The notes beneath the pieces were generated by a model. It ran no database searches. It was not told the DNA's origin and saw nothing but the letters and a program-made list of their open reading frames with translations. Shown in pieces: positions 19,627-28,221 of a stretch of 64,000 bases of DNA (its first letter is position 1; each line of letters begins with the position of its first letter). The DNA is taken from positions 1 through 64,000 of the forward strand of contig CAKSKB010000010.1 in NCBI GenBank assembly GCA_934464705.1, read 5' to 3'. The stretch comes from an uncultured Clostridia bacterium. GTDB taxonomy: Bacteria > Bacillota > Clostridia > HGM11514. The translations under genes were made by a program, and so were the position numbers.

Positions 19627-20439
19627 TTACTCATCAAACTCATAATATTCTTTTTTTATCTCATGAACAATAAAATTAGCAATTCTGTTTCTTTGTTTTT
19701 CCCTCGGGTGAATACCTATGTCATCGCCCTCGGCTTTTGCGTACATTCTTGAAAAACCGCTTTTACCGAACAAATCCACAAAGTGAACGCTTGAATAAAG
19801 GCAGGATTTTTCTATGATTTCACGCTTTTTGATTAAAACGGGATAATCAAATGCCGCATGTAGTATATCCGAATTTGCCTGCATAACCGACGCAACAAAT
19901 ATCATTGCGGAAGGGTACGCCGACTGAAGCGTTTCAACCGCCCACCGCAAAGCAGAGGCAATCGAAAGCTTATCCAGCTTTGAATACGGTTTAAGATAAA
20001 CACTCTCGGTATCATCGATAACCGGTGTGGGAGATTGGCTGCCTTCCCCGCTTTTGCCGTCGTTTGCACCGAACGCTATGTAAATTATGTCGGGAATGTC
20101 TTCCTTATGTCCCTTTCCGGGAATTTCGGTTTCAAATCTTCCGTCAACCGGGTGCGTCCAGCAAACGCTCTCTCCCTTAGGCGATGTGTGCGCCAAAAGA
20201 CCGTAAACCTGGTTTGAAAGGCAGTTGACCGGCCCCGAAAAATCAAAAGGAATATTAATATCAACCGGCGTAATGTCCTCACCGCCGCTCTGCCAGTTTG
20301 CGCAGGTTGAGTTTCCGTGCGCAAAATTCCCGACAAGCTTAGTCCCGAGTTTTTCGCATACAAGCGTTCCTATTCCGGTTACCTCATCGCTTGTCAGGCT
20401 GTCACCGAAACAGGCAAATTTTAATTTTGAAAAGTCCAT
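19627..20439 (-). CDS. SGNH/GDSL-type hydrolase
   Basis: The product has 270 residues with no signal peptide. The GDSL block FGDSLTS places the nucleophile at Ser14, block III is GAND (124-127), and the C-terminal Asp-His pair is in DIGIHP. These are the catalytic elements of the SGNH esterase family. The likely role is removing acyl (for example acetyl) groups from carbohydrates, in keeping with the nearby glycosidases, but the substrate is not known. It has its own terminator and is divergent from the ygjV-like gene. Confidence 0.85.
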   Translation of the reverse strand: MDFSKLKFACFGDSLTSDEVTGIGTLVCEKLGTKLVGNFAHGNSTCANWQSGGEDITPVDINIPFDFSGPVNCLSNQVYGLLAHTSPKGESVCWTHPVDGRFETEIPGKGHKEDIPDIIYIAFGANDGKSGEGSQSPTPVIDDTESVYLKPYSKLDKLSIASALRWAVETLQSAYPSAMIFVASVMQANSDILHAAFDYPVLIKKREIIEKSCLYSSVHFVDLFGKSGFSRMYAKAEGDDIGIHPREKQRNRIANFIVHEIKKEYYEFDE

Positions 20440-20502
20440 TTTAAATATTCTCCTTGAATTTTTTCATATAATATGTTAATATTAAATACGGAGGAATGCA
20501 TA

Positions 20503-21012
20503 ATGATTTTAATCGGTAATATTCTTTCTTTTATCGCTGCTCTGTTCTTGCTTTTTAGCAGCGTATTCAAAAGGAAAGACAAAATATTCATATTTCAGTT
20601 TTTTGAGTGCGCCGCATTGGCTGTCGCATCGTTCTTTTTCGGCTCATACGCAGGCATTTCCACGCTGCTTTTAAGCGCTGTCAGGAATGTTCTCATAGCA
20701 AAAAACAAATTCACAAAAGGGCTTATGTATGTTTTCCTGGTGCTCACCGCTGCGCTCGGGCTGATAACAAACAACCGCGGAATCTTAGGGCTTATGCCCG
20801 TTATCGCAACCGTTCAGATTACTCTTTGCGGCTGCCTTTTGGACGGCATTATCGAAACAAAGCTGAGCATTGCGGCAAACACGGCAATATGGGTTGTTTA
20901 TTCGTTTATAATCTGCGACTATTCCACAGCCGTAACCGACAGCGTAGTTCTTGCATTTGCCGTTTTTTCTGCGATAAAATCGATAAAAACTCAAACGACC
21001 GCAAAAATATAG
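20503..21012 (+). CDS. YgjV-like inner membrane protein
   Basis: The product has 169 residues and about six hydrophobic segments. The pattern (FIAALFLLFSSVFKRKDKI, SAVRNVLIAKNKF) matches the small YgjV family of integral membrane proteins, whose function is not established. The ATG at 20503 follows GGAGG by 8 bp; an earlier in-frame ATG at 20473 lacks a ribosome site. The 3' end overlaps the convergent alpha-galactosidase gene by 22 bp. Confidence 0.7.
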   Translation: MILIGNILSFIAALFLLFSSVFKRKDKIFIFQFFECAALAVASFFFGSYAGISTLLLSAVRNVLIAKNKFTKGLMYVFLVLTAALGLITNNRGILGLMPVIATVQITLCGCLLDGIIETKLSIAANTAIWVVYSFIICDYSTAVTDSVVLAFAVFSAIKSIKTQTTAKI

Positions 21013-22871
21013 CCGAATTTTTTATTGATTTTTCCTTTGCCGACAGAAGCGGATGGGTCATTTGAGGCAATTATTTCTTTGATATCTATGTCAAAATCGC
21101 ACTTATCGGTGTGTTCTCTGAATAAAAGCGCATAATTTCTGCTGTAACCTTCTATAAAAAATCCCGTGCACGCAAAACCGTCGGGCTTATCGAAAATCGG
21201 TGTAACGGTTCCGAAATCATTTCTGTATTTTTTATATGCGGAAATGATTTTTTTGAGCCCTTCTTTTGTTTTGCCCGAAAGACCGCTCAGCTCCATCCAC
21301 ATAAGCGGGTGCGAAACCATGACGGACGCAAATATGTAATCCGCATCGTAATTAATCGGCGCAAGGAAGTCGTCCTCCGCATAGCAATCCGCATTGATTG
21401 AATTGTCCGGCACCTCAAACTGAAACCGCTTTGACGGAATATATTTTGACAAAAGCCAGAGATTTCTCAGCGTTGCATGGGGGTAATATGTAGCCTTGTC
21501 GGTGTATCTGTTTTCTACAAAAAGCTGCCCCAAATGCTTGTTTACAAAGTAACCGAAGCGTTTCCCGGCGGTGATATCCATATTGAATTTTATTCTGCTG
21601 AAACTTTTTGAAACAAGTTCCTCAAGCATTGCGGTAACATTCTTTTCGGCGGCCTTTGACGAAATATTAATGCCGTCAAGCTTGAAATACCTTATCCCGT
21701 ACTTTGTAAACATCGAGTACATAACCTCTGCGTCAGTTTTCCATGCCGCATAATCATTTTCGCCGTCGGGAGAGAACCACAGTCCAAGTTCCACATTCCG
21801 CTCCTTTGCATAATTGCAGAGAAACTCAAACCCGGACGGGAATTTTTCTTCGTCAACCGTCCAGAACTCCGGGTCTGCACGCCTGTACCCTTCGCCCCAC
21901 GGCTTGTTTTCCGCATTGAATGCCGAATTTGCGCTTTTGCCCTTCTGCCAGCCGTCATCAATCTGCACTATATCCACCCCGAGTTCGGATGCGGCGTCGA
22001 TTTCCTTCAATATAAATTCTTCGCATACACAGGCGTCCCTGTGACCTCCGCCCCATGTGTTGGACATAATATAAGGCGTTGTTTCCGCAAGAAACTCGTT
22101 ATAATAGAACTTTACAATATCCGCAAACCCGCACGGCTCGCAGAGCGCCATGGCAACGCTGTAGCCGAGGGTGTACTCATCGGGATTTATCTTTTCATAA
22201 TCGATACCGCTGCCGCAGATGTGCATATTTTCGAGCGGTTCGGCATAAAAATCGCTGTATTTTTTGCTGATGTGCGCCGCCGCACACGGAGAATTTTTGA
22301 TAATCACGCAGCCCTCGCCGTGGAGCCTGTCATTGAGCATAAAGATGTGTCCGTTGTACTTCCTGTCCGCCCAGAGATGATAAAGCGGAACGGCAGTTTC
22401 GGTCAAAACCACATCGGAGCGGTCGGTATTATCGAAAAATTCCGCCGCATTGAGTTCCACTGTATGCGCAGTCGTTCCGAGTGCTTCAATGTATTCCGCA
22501 CCGTCATCGCAGCCGCCCGATTCTATACCGCTGCCGATTTCCGTTTCCGCCGCCTTTGTTTTAACCGGCGTTCCCTTTACGGCAATCTGCGTTTCAAAAA
22601 AGCGGTGCGAATCGGAAACCCTGAACATCCATTTGACATCATGGCTTTCCGTATGAAAAATAAGCGAATACCCGAATGTTTCAATTTCGCTCCCTGCAAG
22701 GTCAATCCCCGGAAGTCTCAGAACGGCGGCGTCATCCCCCTGCCATATAAAGCCTGTCTTTTTATTTCTCATCATGCTCCTTACCGGAACGCTGTTTTCA
22801 AAATAAATATTTCTTTCCGTAAAATCGTTTTCCATATGGAGCACATTGTCTTCAAAACTGAACCTTATCAT
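20991..22871 (-). CDS. Alpha-galactosidase-like enzyme, glycoside hydrolase family 36
   Basis: The product has 626 residues. An N-terminal beta-sandwich is followed by a TIM barrel with the clan GH-D motifs QIDDGWQ and YFKLDG; the Asp in the latter is the expected nucleophile. Acid/base assignment is less clear by eye. With no signal peptide it would act on imported alpha-galactosides such as raffinose-type or galactomannan oligosaccharides. The GAGGAG ribosome site lies 6 bp before the ATG. A perfect 12 bp palindrome (GAAGATATCTTC, 22927-22938) in the divergent upstream region may be an operator. At 626 residues it is shorter than classic GH36 enzymes (about 730). Confidence 0.82.
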   Translation of the reverse strand: MIRFSFEDNVLHMENDFTERNIYFENSVPVRSMMRNKKTGFIWQGDDAAVLRLPGIDLAGSEIETFGYSLIFHTESHDVKWMFRVSDSHRFFETQIAVKGTPVKTKAAETEIGSGIESGGCDDGAEYIEALGTTAHTVELNAAEFFDNTDRSDVVLTETAVPLYHLWADRKYNGHIFMLNDRLHGEGCVIIKNSPCAAAHISKKYSDFYAEPLENMHICGSGIDYEKINPDEYTLGYSVAMALCEPCGFADIVKFYYNEFLAETTPYIMSNTWGGGHRDACVCEEFILKEIDAASELGVDIVQIDDGWQKGKSANSAFNAENKPWGEGYRRADPEFWTVDEEKFPSGFEFLCNYAKERNVELGLWFSPDGENDYAAWKTDAEVMYSMFTKYGIRYFKLDGINISSKAAEKNVTAMLEELVSKSFSRIKFNMDITAGKRFGYFVNKHLGQLFVENRYTDKATYYPHATLRNLWLLSKYIPSKRFQFEVPDNSINADCYAEDDFLAPINYDADYIFASVMVSHPLMWMELSGLSGKTKEGLKKIISAYKKYRNDFGTVTPIFDKPDGFACTGFFIEGYSRNYALLFREHTDKCDFDIDIKEIIASNDPSASVGKGKINKKFGYIFAVV

Positions 22872-22892
22872 AATTTTCTCCTCAAAAAATGT

Positions 22893-22921
22893 AACTTTTT
22901 ATCGAATTTCGGCATATTATA
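22893..22921 (+). promoter_or_regulatory. Possible sporulation (sigma-K/sigma-E type) promoter of the DUF11 gene
   Basis: AAC at 22893-22895 and GCATATTATA at 22912-22921 resemble the mother-cell consensus (AC at -35, gCATAnnnTA at -10) with a spacing about one base shorter than ideal. No sigma-A promoter is obvious here. A 12 bp palindrome (22927-22938) lies just downstream. Confidence 0.4.
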
Positions 22922-22965
22922 AAACCGAAGATATCTTCCTAATATACAAGTAAAGGACAAATGAC

Positions 22966-23820
22966 ATGATTGCTTTTACCAACCAGGCCGCTCTTTCCTA
23001 TAACGGCATAACCAAAAATTCAAACATCGTTTCGGGCAATATCGTGGAAACCCTGTCGGCAACAAAAACAGCCGTCAACCCAAACTACGCCGCAGGCGAC
23101 ACTATAACCTACGCGGTAAACATCGTCAATACCGGCACGGCACCATATACGAATCTTACCGTAACCGACAACCTCGGTCAGACGGCGTTCGGCGAAGGAA
23201 CGGTTTATCCGCTTGACTATGTTGCCGGAACCGTTAAGTATTTTTCAAACGGCGCACTTCAGGCAGCGCCCACCGTAGCCGCCGAAAAGCCGCTCACGAT
23301 AACGGGAATCACCGTACCGGCAGGCGGAAATGTTACCATTCTTTATGACGCAAAAACAAACGGATTTGCACCGCTTAACACCGAATCGTCAATAGTAAAC
23401 ACCGCAACGATTACCGGCGGCGGAATTGCCGCTCCGATTGAAGCGACAGAAACCGTAAATGTCGCAACGGGCTTAAACCTTTCTATAGTGAAATCCGTAA
23501 GCCCTACCGAAGTATCGGAAAACGGTCAGCTGACCTACACCTTCCTTATCGAAAACTACGGCAATGTCGATGCAACCGCCGCAGACGCAGTGACAGTAAC
23601 CGACATTTTCAACCCGATACTGAAGTCCATCACCGTAACCTATAACGGCACCGCATGGACCGCCGGCACAAACTACACCTATGATGAAACAACAGGAACT
23701 TTCACGACCTTAGCGGGTCAGATTACAGTACCGAAAGCAACCTTCGCTCAAAATGCGGAAACCGGCGAATGGTCTGTAACACCCGGAATAAGCACCCTCA
23801 CAGTTACAGGTACGGTTTAA
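22966..23820 (+). CDS. DUF11-repeat protein
   Basis: The product has 284 residues with no Sec signal. It has two DUF11-type Ig-like repeats: the first begins around LSATKTAVNPNYAAGDTITY, the second around LSIVKSVSPTEVSENGQLTY. Proteins of this type in spore formers are often spore-surface or structural, which fits the sigma-K-like promoter and the lack of a signal peptide. Composition is rich in Thr, Asn and Ala with almost no Cys. It stands alone with its own terminator. Function is an inference. Confidence 0.75.
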   Translation: MIAFTNQAALSYNGITKNSNIVSGNIVETLSATKTAVNPNYAAGDTITYAVNIVNTGTAPYTNLTVTDNLGQTAFGEGTVYPLDYVAGTVKYFSNGALQAAPTVAAEKPLTITGITVPAGGNVTILYDAKTNGFAPLNTESSIVNTATITGGGIAAPIEATETVNVATGLNLSIVKSVSPTEVSENGQLTYTFLIENYGNVDATAADAVTVTDIFNPILKSITVTYNGTAWTAGTNYTYDETTGTFTTLAGQITVPKATFAQNAETGEWSVTPGISTLTVTGTV

Positions 23821-23828
23821 TGCCTGCT

Positions 23829-23855
23829 CCGCCCCGCTTAGGGGCGGATTTTTTT
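23829..23855. terminator. Terminator after the DUF11 gene
   Basis: CCGCCCC and GGGGCGG form a seven-base-pair stem with a GCTTA loop, followed by ATTTTTTT on the plus strand. The T-run touches the stop codon of the convergent lipoprotein gene. Confidence 0.85.
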
Positions 23856-24405
23856 ATAAGCCCGTCACATAAATATCCTTCTTTTTTCTCATATCCGAAC
23901 CGAATAAAATATACGCCGCATCATCAAATGTGACCGATTTGTCATCGGACAGCACAATAAATTCCGAATCCGCCGCGGCATTATTCATTCTTCCCGAAAC
24001 ACGGAAACAGTACCTGTATTTAAGCACATCTTCCGAAGCGTCAAGCTTTTTGAAAATCTTCCATTTCCCGTCAATCGGAATTTCCACAGTATCATTTTCG
24101 CTCCGTTGATAGCCGCCGCACACAAAATTGCAGCTGCCGTCGCTTTTCGGAACCTCATCTTCGGAAACGCTTTTCTCAAGATTTCCGTCCATGGTGCCGC
24201 ACTTTGCCTCCGCCTTGCTTTCCTCGCCGCTGTCATAATAAAGATTTCCGTCAATTCTTGCAAGTTTTATGCCGGTTTTTTCGGTTTTGCCGTCCGTAAC
24301 AGTTATATCGGCCGGTGCATCCGCACCGCCCACTTTTGTTTCGGTATGACCGCAGCCCGTTAAAACCACTGCCGCACACATAAGCATCGTCAAAAACTTT
24401 CTCAT
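23854..24405 (-). CDS. Predicted lipoprotein in an operon with an SLH protein
   Basis: The product has 183 residues. The signal MRKFLTMLMCAAVVLTGC has a lipobox Cys at position 18. The mature region is acidic and has several cysteines, and the last 60 residues look like a beta-rich globular domain. The family is unknown. The ATG at 24405 lies 6 bp after GAGGTG, a site that overlaps the stop codon of the upstream SLH gene, so the two are coupled. An upstream in-frame GTG is part of that ribosome site. Confidence 0.72.
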   Translation of the reverse strand: MRKFLTMLMCAAVVLTGCGHTETKVGGADAPADITVTDGKTEKTGIKLARIDGNLYYDSGEESKAEAKCGTMDGNLEKSVSEDEVPKSDGSCNFVCGGYQRSENDTVEIPIDGKWKIFKKLDASEDVLKYRYCFRVSGRMNNAAADSEFIVLSDDKSVTFDDAAYILFGSDMRKKKDIYVTGL

Positions 24406-24415
24406 ATTTAACACC

Positions 24416-25945
24416 TCAATAGCAATTATACAGCCTCAGCATTGTTGCAATCGCCTGTTCGGTTGTGTAAGCATTTTTCGGGCTGAACCTGTTTTCGCCC
24501 GTACCGCTCATGATTCCCATTTCGCACACGGCGGAAATCGCAGCATTCGCCCAGGCGGATATTTCCGCTCCGTCCGAAAACGCAGCGCTTCCGGATTTCA
24601 TGGTTTTGTTGCCCAAAAATTCCGCTGTGTTGTATAAAATCACCGCCGCCTGTTCTCTCGTTATGCTGCCTTCGGGCGCAAAAGTTCCGTCGCCCATACC
24701 CGAAATTATCCCGAAAACAGACAGCGTTTTAACACCCTCATCATCGCAGTCGCTGTACGAAACGGAATTTCTCGTTTCGGTAAAACCCCTGTCGTAAATC
24801 ACTGTTTCCATTGCGCTCCACTCACCCATTCTCGAATCGGAATCGGGCGCAAATTCGGTTGCGATAAGCCTTTTTATAAGATTGCAAAATTCAAGCCTTG
24901 TAATCGGCTTTTGATAGTTCTTTGCAAGGTCAAATGTCAGAAGGTTTTCCGCAGCGGCGCTCTCAATCTCACCCTTCGCCCAGTCGCTGCAGCCTTTTAT
25001 ATCAAGCAGATTCACATCTTTCGGCTTTTCGGGTGCGTCCTCTTCGGTATACGGTCTTTTTCTGTCGACATATTCCTCATAATTCTCGTCAAAATACTTT
25101 CTTAAAAGTCTTTCGTTGGCTGTATACAGCGCATTTTTTGCATTTCCTATATAAGGACAGTACCACACATAATTCGCCTTGGTTCCGCCGTGCGACTCGG
25201 TCGGAGTTCCAAAACTTCCGATGCACACATCGGAATAATACACGGTGTATGACTTTGTTTTATCCTTGTTCCAAAGCTTTATGTAGTCCGACTCGGCTTT
25301 GCCCGACATCGGCATCGTGACGCGGTCATAAGAGAAATTAAAATAGCTGTCAAGCCACCTGTCAAGTTCCTCCGGCTCAATATCGGCACATTCCTTTTCG
25401 GAATTTACAACCGTACCGTACGCAATATCGCTCTTATCCTTTATCCCGAGAGCCGCATAAAACGGCTGACCCGACGGGCAGGTTTCCGCCATATTTATAG
25501 AAATGGTTCCCGAAATTTCGTCCCACACATAATCGCCGTACTTCTGAAACTCATCGCTTTGAACCATAATTCTGCCGTCCTCAAGTTCAAAAACATTTGC
25601 CGGGTTGTCAGAATCAATATAGACCTTGACGCCGGTTTCATAAACTCCGATTTTTTGACCAGAAGGCGCATTTTCACGGCACGGCTCTGTTTCATAATAC
25701 GAAAGCTTTGAAACAAGATATTCACCGCTGCCTTGCATTCTGACCACTGAAAAACCGTATTTATCCAGAACATCAAGCGGTATATAAACAAATTTATTCG
25801 GAAGCTGCGCCGCCGGAACCGAAATGCCGTCTATAAAAAGCATATCGTCCTTTATCTCGGTTTCGCCTACATGCCCGCCCCTCGCAAACACGGCACACGG
25901 TGCCGCAATCATAATGCACATCAGAAACAGAATTATTCTTTTCAA
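24416..25945 (-). CDS. SLH-domain cell-surface protein
   Basis: The product has 509 residues. The best start is TTG at 25945, 7 bp after GGGGG; it gives a clean signal peptide (LKRIILFLMCIMIAAPCAVFA). Residues about 30-150 resemble a copper-amine-oxidase-N type stalk domain (FVYIPLDVLDKYGFSVV). The C-terminal 180 residues hold three SLH repeats, one weak; motifs include GIISGMGDGTFAPEGSITREQA and MGIMSGTGENRFSPKNAYT. SLH repeats anchor proteins to secondary cell-wall polymers. A lipoprotein gene follows in the same operon. Confidence 0.83.
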   Translation of the reverse strand: MKRIILFLMCIMIAAPCAVFARGGHVGETEIKDDMLFIDGISVPAAQLPNKFVYIPLDVLDKYGFSVVRMQGSGEYLVSKLSYYETEPCRENAPSGQKIGVYETGVKVYIDSDNPANVFELEDGRIMVQSDEFQKYGDYVWDEISGTISINMAETCPSGQPFYAALGIKDKSDIAYGTVVNSEKECADIEPEELDRWLDSYFNFSYDRVTMPMSGKAESDYIKLWNKDKTKSYTVYYSDVCIGSFGTPTESHGGTKANYVWYCPYIGNAKNALYTANERLLRKYFDENYEEYVDRKRPYTEEDAPEKPKDVNLLDIKGCSDWAKGEIESAAAENLLTFDLAKNYQKPITRLEFCNLIKRLIATEFAPDSDSRMGEWSAMETVIYDRGFTETRNSVSYSDCDDEGVKTLSVFGIISGMGDGTFAPEGSITREQAAVILYNTAEFLGNKTMKSGSAAFSDGAEISAWANAAISAVCEMGIMSGTGENRFSPKNAYTTEQAIATMLRLYNCY

Positions 25946-25967
25946 AAAAACGCCCCCTTTTTTCACT

Positions 25968-25996
25968 ATTCTACCATAAATCCTCGAAAAAGGCAA
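25968..25996 (-). promoter_or_regulatory. Promoter of the SLH-lipoprotein operon
   Basis: On the minus strand TTGCCT (25996-25991) is followed after 17 bp by TAGAAT (25973-25968), about 23 bp before the TTG start. Confidence 0.6.
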
Positions 25997-26066
25997 GGGC
26001 AAAAATCAAAAACAGTCAGTTTTCAATCGCAGAAAATTCTATCATAACAAAATTTCTTTAAAGCTA

Positions 26067-26094
26067 TTGACATATTTTAAGTTTTTAGTATAAT
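26067..26094 (+). promoter_or_regulatory. Promoter of the candidate structured RNA at 26101
   Basis: TTGACA (26067-26072) is followed after 16 bp by TATAAT (26089-26094). No coding region follows for nearly 500 bp on this strand. Confidence 0.75.
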
Positions 26095-26100
26095 AATATT

Positions 26101-26333
26101 AGCAACAGGCAACAGGTGTGTCTGTTAAGGTGCCGATATATAGTGCTGTATCAGCGTGCCGTGCTATATTTATCCTTCGAATGGTTGTATGATAACCTCA
26201 AGCTGACTATATGCACACAGGATGTGCAGACAAAAAACATTCAAAGCTCCGCCTTCGGGCAGGTCTTTTATTTTGCAAGGCGGTGAAATCACCGGAATAA
26301 CAAAAAACGGTTTGCATAAGCAAACCGTTTTCC
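26101..26333 (+). ncRNA. Candidate structured RNA of unknown family
   Basis: A near-consensus promoter drives a stretch of about 230 nt with no reading frame but clear foldable elements: AACAG-GUGUGU-CUGUU (loop could pair with CACAC further on), a long arm AAGG...AUAUAG / CUAUAU...CCUU enclosing GCUG-UAU-CAGC, GGUU...AACC, UGCACA-CAGGA-UGUGCA, GCC-UUCG-GGC and CGGUG-AAA-UCACCG. It ends at the hairpin 26305-26330, which is shared with the tRNA gene and has a weaker T-run in this direction. It lacks the signatures I know for tmRNA, RNase P, SRP RNA and T-box leaders. The 25946-26585 gap is otherwise accounted for by this RNA, the tRNA and promoters. Confidence 0.5.
26301..26331 (-). terminator. 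Terminator of the tRNA-Ser gene
   Basis: On the minus strand AAACGGTTTGC and GCAAACCGTTT form an 11 bp stem with a four-base loop, followed by a T run. Confidence 0.85.
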
Positions 26334-26336
26334 AAG

Positions 26337-26425
26337 CGGAGAGAAAGGGATTCGAACCCTTGAACGGGTATTAGCCGTTACACGATTTCCAGTCGTGCGC
26401 CTTCGACCAGCTCAGCCATCTCTCC
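26337..26425 (-). tRNA. tRNA-Ser (anticodon GGA)
   Basis: The minus strand folds as a class II tRNA: acceptor GGAGAGA/TCTCTCC with discriminator G, D arm with TGGCTGAGCTGGTCGAAGGC, anticodon arm CACGA-CTGGAAA-TCGTG (anticodon GGA, reading UCC and UCU), a long variable arm and GGTTCGAATCC in the T arm. CCA is not encoded. Confidence 0.97.
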
Positions 26426-26443
26426 TCACTGCACAACGGTAAT

Positions 26444-26472
26444 ATTATATCAGATTGTGCAGTATTTGTCAA
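26444..26472 (-). promoter_or_regulatory. Promoter of tRNA-Ser
   Basis: On the minus strand TTGACA (26472-26467) is followed after 17 bp by TATAAT (26449-26444), a full consensus promoter about 20 bp before the tRNA. Confidence 0.88.
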
Positions 26473-26585
26473 GTGTTTTTTTACAATTTCTTTTAATTTT
26501 AATTTACGCAATAAAACGGTTAAGAAATGCAAAGAATTTGCAAATATTTTATGATATACTAAATTGTAGAGAGGAGGTTTTTAAA

Positions 26586-28211
26586 ATAGAACTTAAAATT
26601 ACCGATAAAAACGGCGAAATCCGTTTTCAGAAATCCGGCACGGCGATAAATGCGGTGTTCGGCGAGGAATACAAACCCGGCGATACGCTTTTTATATCCG
26701 CTCCCGGCTGTGAATTTTTAAAGGTCAGGCTTGATAAAACCATGGCGGAAAGCATAATTTACTGCCCGTCCGGCAGTTTTTCGTTTGAAATTCCGGGAGA
26801 GGGCGAGGCTGTCGGGTATGCCCCGGGCGCATTTTGCGGCAAAGAGCACAATATATGTGTTTCGGAGGCGGCGGAAGACGAAGCATACGGGCACCGCAAA
26901 ATTTCGCTCAATTCGGCTGACAGGAGAGGGCAAAAACGGTATTTCCCCCATGCATGGGCTAACCTTGTCACCCGTGACGAACCCTGCTTTTTTGAGCGCA
27001 ACGCAATAGACGGCGTTTGCAGAAACAACTGTCACGGCGATTATCCTTACCACTCCTGGGCGGCAGGCGCAAGAGAGGACATCGAATATTACATCGATTT
27101 CGGAGCGGAAGTTGAGATTTCGGAGATTGTATTTTTCCTAAGAGCGGATTTTCCGCACGATACATACTGGAAAAGCGTTGACATCCGTTTTTCGGACAAA
27201 ACATCGGTTACCGCAAACTTTGAAAAGACGGCAGAGGGTCAGAAAACAACCCTCGAAACGCCGAAAAGAACACGAATTATTCATCTGACTAATTTTAAGC
27301 AGGCAGAATATCCGCTTTCATGGGCGGCGCTGTCGCAAATCGAGATTTTCGGAAAATATATTAAGGAGGATTTAAGCAAAATGGAAATCAGATGCGCATC
27401 AAACCACAAGGATGTAAGACACTACACAACGGAAAGGCTAAGAGAGGAATTTCACATCAGCAAGCTTTTCACAAAGGACAACATAAGAATGGTTTACAGC
27501 CACATCGACCGCATAATAACCGCCGGGCTTATGCCGGTTCTTCATGAGCTGAAGCTTGAAGGCGGCAAGGAACTTGCATCCGATTATTTTCTCGAAAGAC
27601 GGGAAATGGGCTGCATCAACATCGGCGGCAAGGGCATAATTACGGTTGACGGCAAGGACTACGAAATGAACCCGAGGGACGGAATTTACATAGGCAGAGG
27701 CAACAAGGAAGTTATTTTCAAGTGCACCGACACCGAGAATCCGCCGAAATTTTATGTAAGCTCCTGTCCTGCCCACACATCGTACCCGACGGTGAAAATC
27801 GATATAGCAAAGGCGAAGAAGGTTCCGTGCGGAAGTGCCGAGGACTGCAACAAAAGGGTTATCAACCAGTACATTCACCCCGAGGTCATAAAAAGCTGTC
27901 AGCTTGCAATGGGTTTGACGCAGCTTGAACCCGGCTCAAACTGGAACACCATGCCCTGCCACACGCATGACCGCCGCATGGAGGTTTATCTGTATCTTGA
28001 CATGGGCGAAAACGACGCAGTTTTCCACATGATGGGCGAACCGAACGAAACGCGCCACATAATCATGCACAACGAAGAAGCGGTTATAAGCCCCAGCTGG
28101 TCAATTCACAGCGGCGTGGGCACGAAAGCGTACTCTTTCATATGGGCGATGTGCGGCGAAAATCAGGAGTTTGACGATATGGACTTTATCGAAACAAAGG
28201 ATTTGAAATAG
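26586..28211 (+). CDS. kduI: Discoidin-like domain fused in frame to 5-keto-4-deoxyuronate isomerase KduI
   Basis: The frame encodes 541 residues from an ATA at 26586. AGGAGG (26572-26577) sits 8 bp before this ATA, exactly where an ATG would be expected; no ATG, GTG or TTG fits that site. Residues 1-265 are a discoidin (F5/8 type C)-like region (HAWANLVTRDE ... QIEIFGKY). From Met266 (27381) the sequence is a full 276-residue KduI (family length about 278), a cupin isomerase with a metal site in the CHTHDRRMEVYLY motif. KduI converts 5-keto-4-deoxyuronate from unsaturated uronic acids to 2,5-diketo-3-deoxygluconate. The KduI start has its own AGGAGG 11 bp upstream, so free KduI is probably made too. 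KduD and GH88 follow in the operon. Confidence 0.85.
   Translation: MELKITDKNGEIRFQKSGTAINAVFGEEYKPGDTLFISAPGCEFLKVRLDKTMAESIIYCPSGSFSFEIPGEGEAVGYAPGAFCGKEHNICVSEAAEDEAYGHRKISLNSADRRGQKRYFPHAWANLVTRDEPCFFERNAIDGVCRNNCHGDYPYHSWAAGAREDIEYYIDFGAEVEISEIVFFLRADFPHDTYWKSVDIRFSDKTSVTANFEKTAEGQKTTLETPKRTRIIHLTNFKQAEYPLSWAALSQIEIFGKYIKEDLSKMEIRCASNHKDVRHYTTERLREEFHISKLFTKDNIRMVYSHIDRIITAGLMPVLHELKLEGGKELASDYFLERREMGCINIGGKGIITVDGKDYEMNPRDGIYIGRGNKEVIFKCTDTENPPKFYVSSCPAHTSYPTVKIDIAKAKKVPCGSAEDCNKRVINQYIHPEVIKSCQLAMGLTQLEPGSNWNTMPCHTHDRRMEVYLYLDMGENDAVFHMMGEPNETRHIIMHNEEAVISPSWSIHSGVGTKAYSFIWAMCGENQEFDDMDFIETKDLK
27364..27383 (+). promoter_or_regulatory. Internal ribosome binding site and ATG for stand-alone KduI
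   Basis: AGGAGG (27364-27369) lies 11 bp before ATG (27381-27383), inside an open frame that continues from the discoidin-like region. Both other frames stop within this short stretch (TAA near 27361-27363 and 27371-27373), as is usual at a gene boundary. Confidence 0.75.
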
Positions 28212-28221
28212 GAGGGAAATC

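Noticed and set aside
22041..22922. 293-codon plus-strand frame opposite the GH36 gene
   Set aside because: It is antisense to a clear alpha-galactosidase-like protein; its composition is that of a reverse-frame shadow.
26101..26333. T-box leader, tmRNA, SRP RNA or RNase P RNA for the structured region
   Set aside because: No T-box or antiterminator sequence, no tag-coding or tRNA-like ends, no SRP GGAAGCAGC-type loop and no RNase P core motif could be found.
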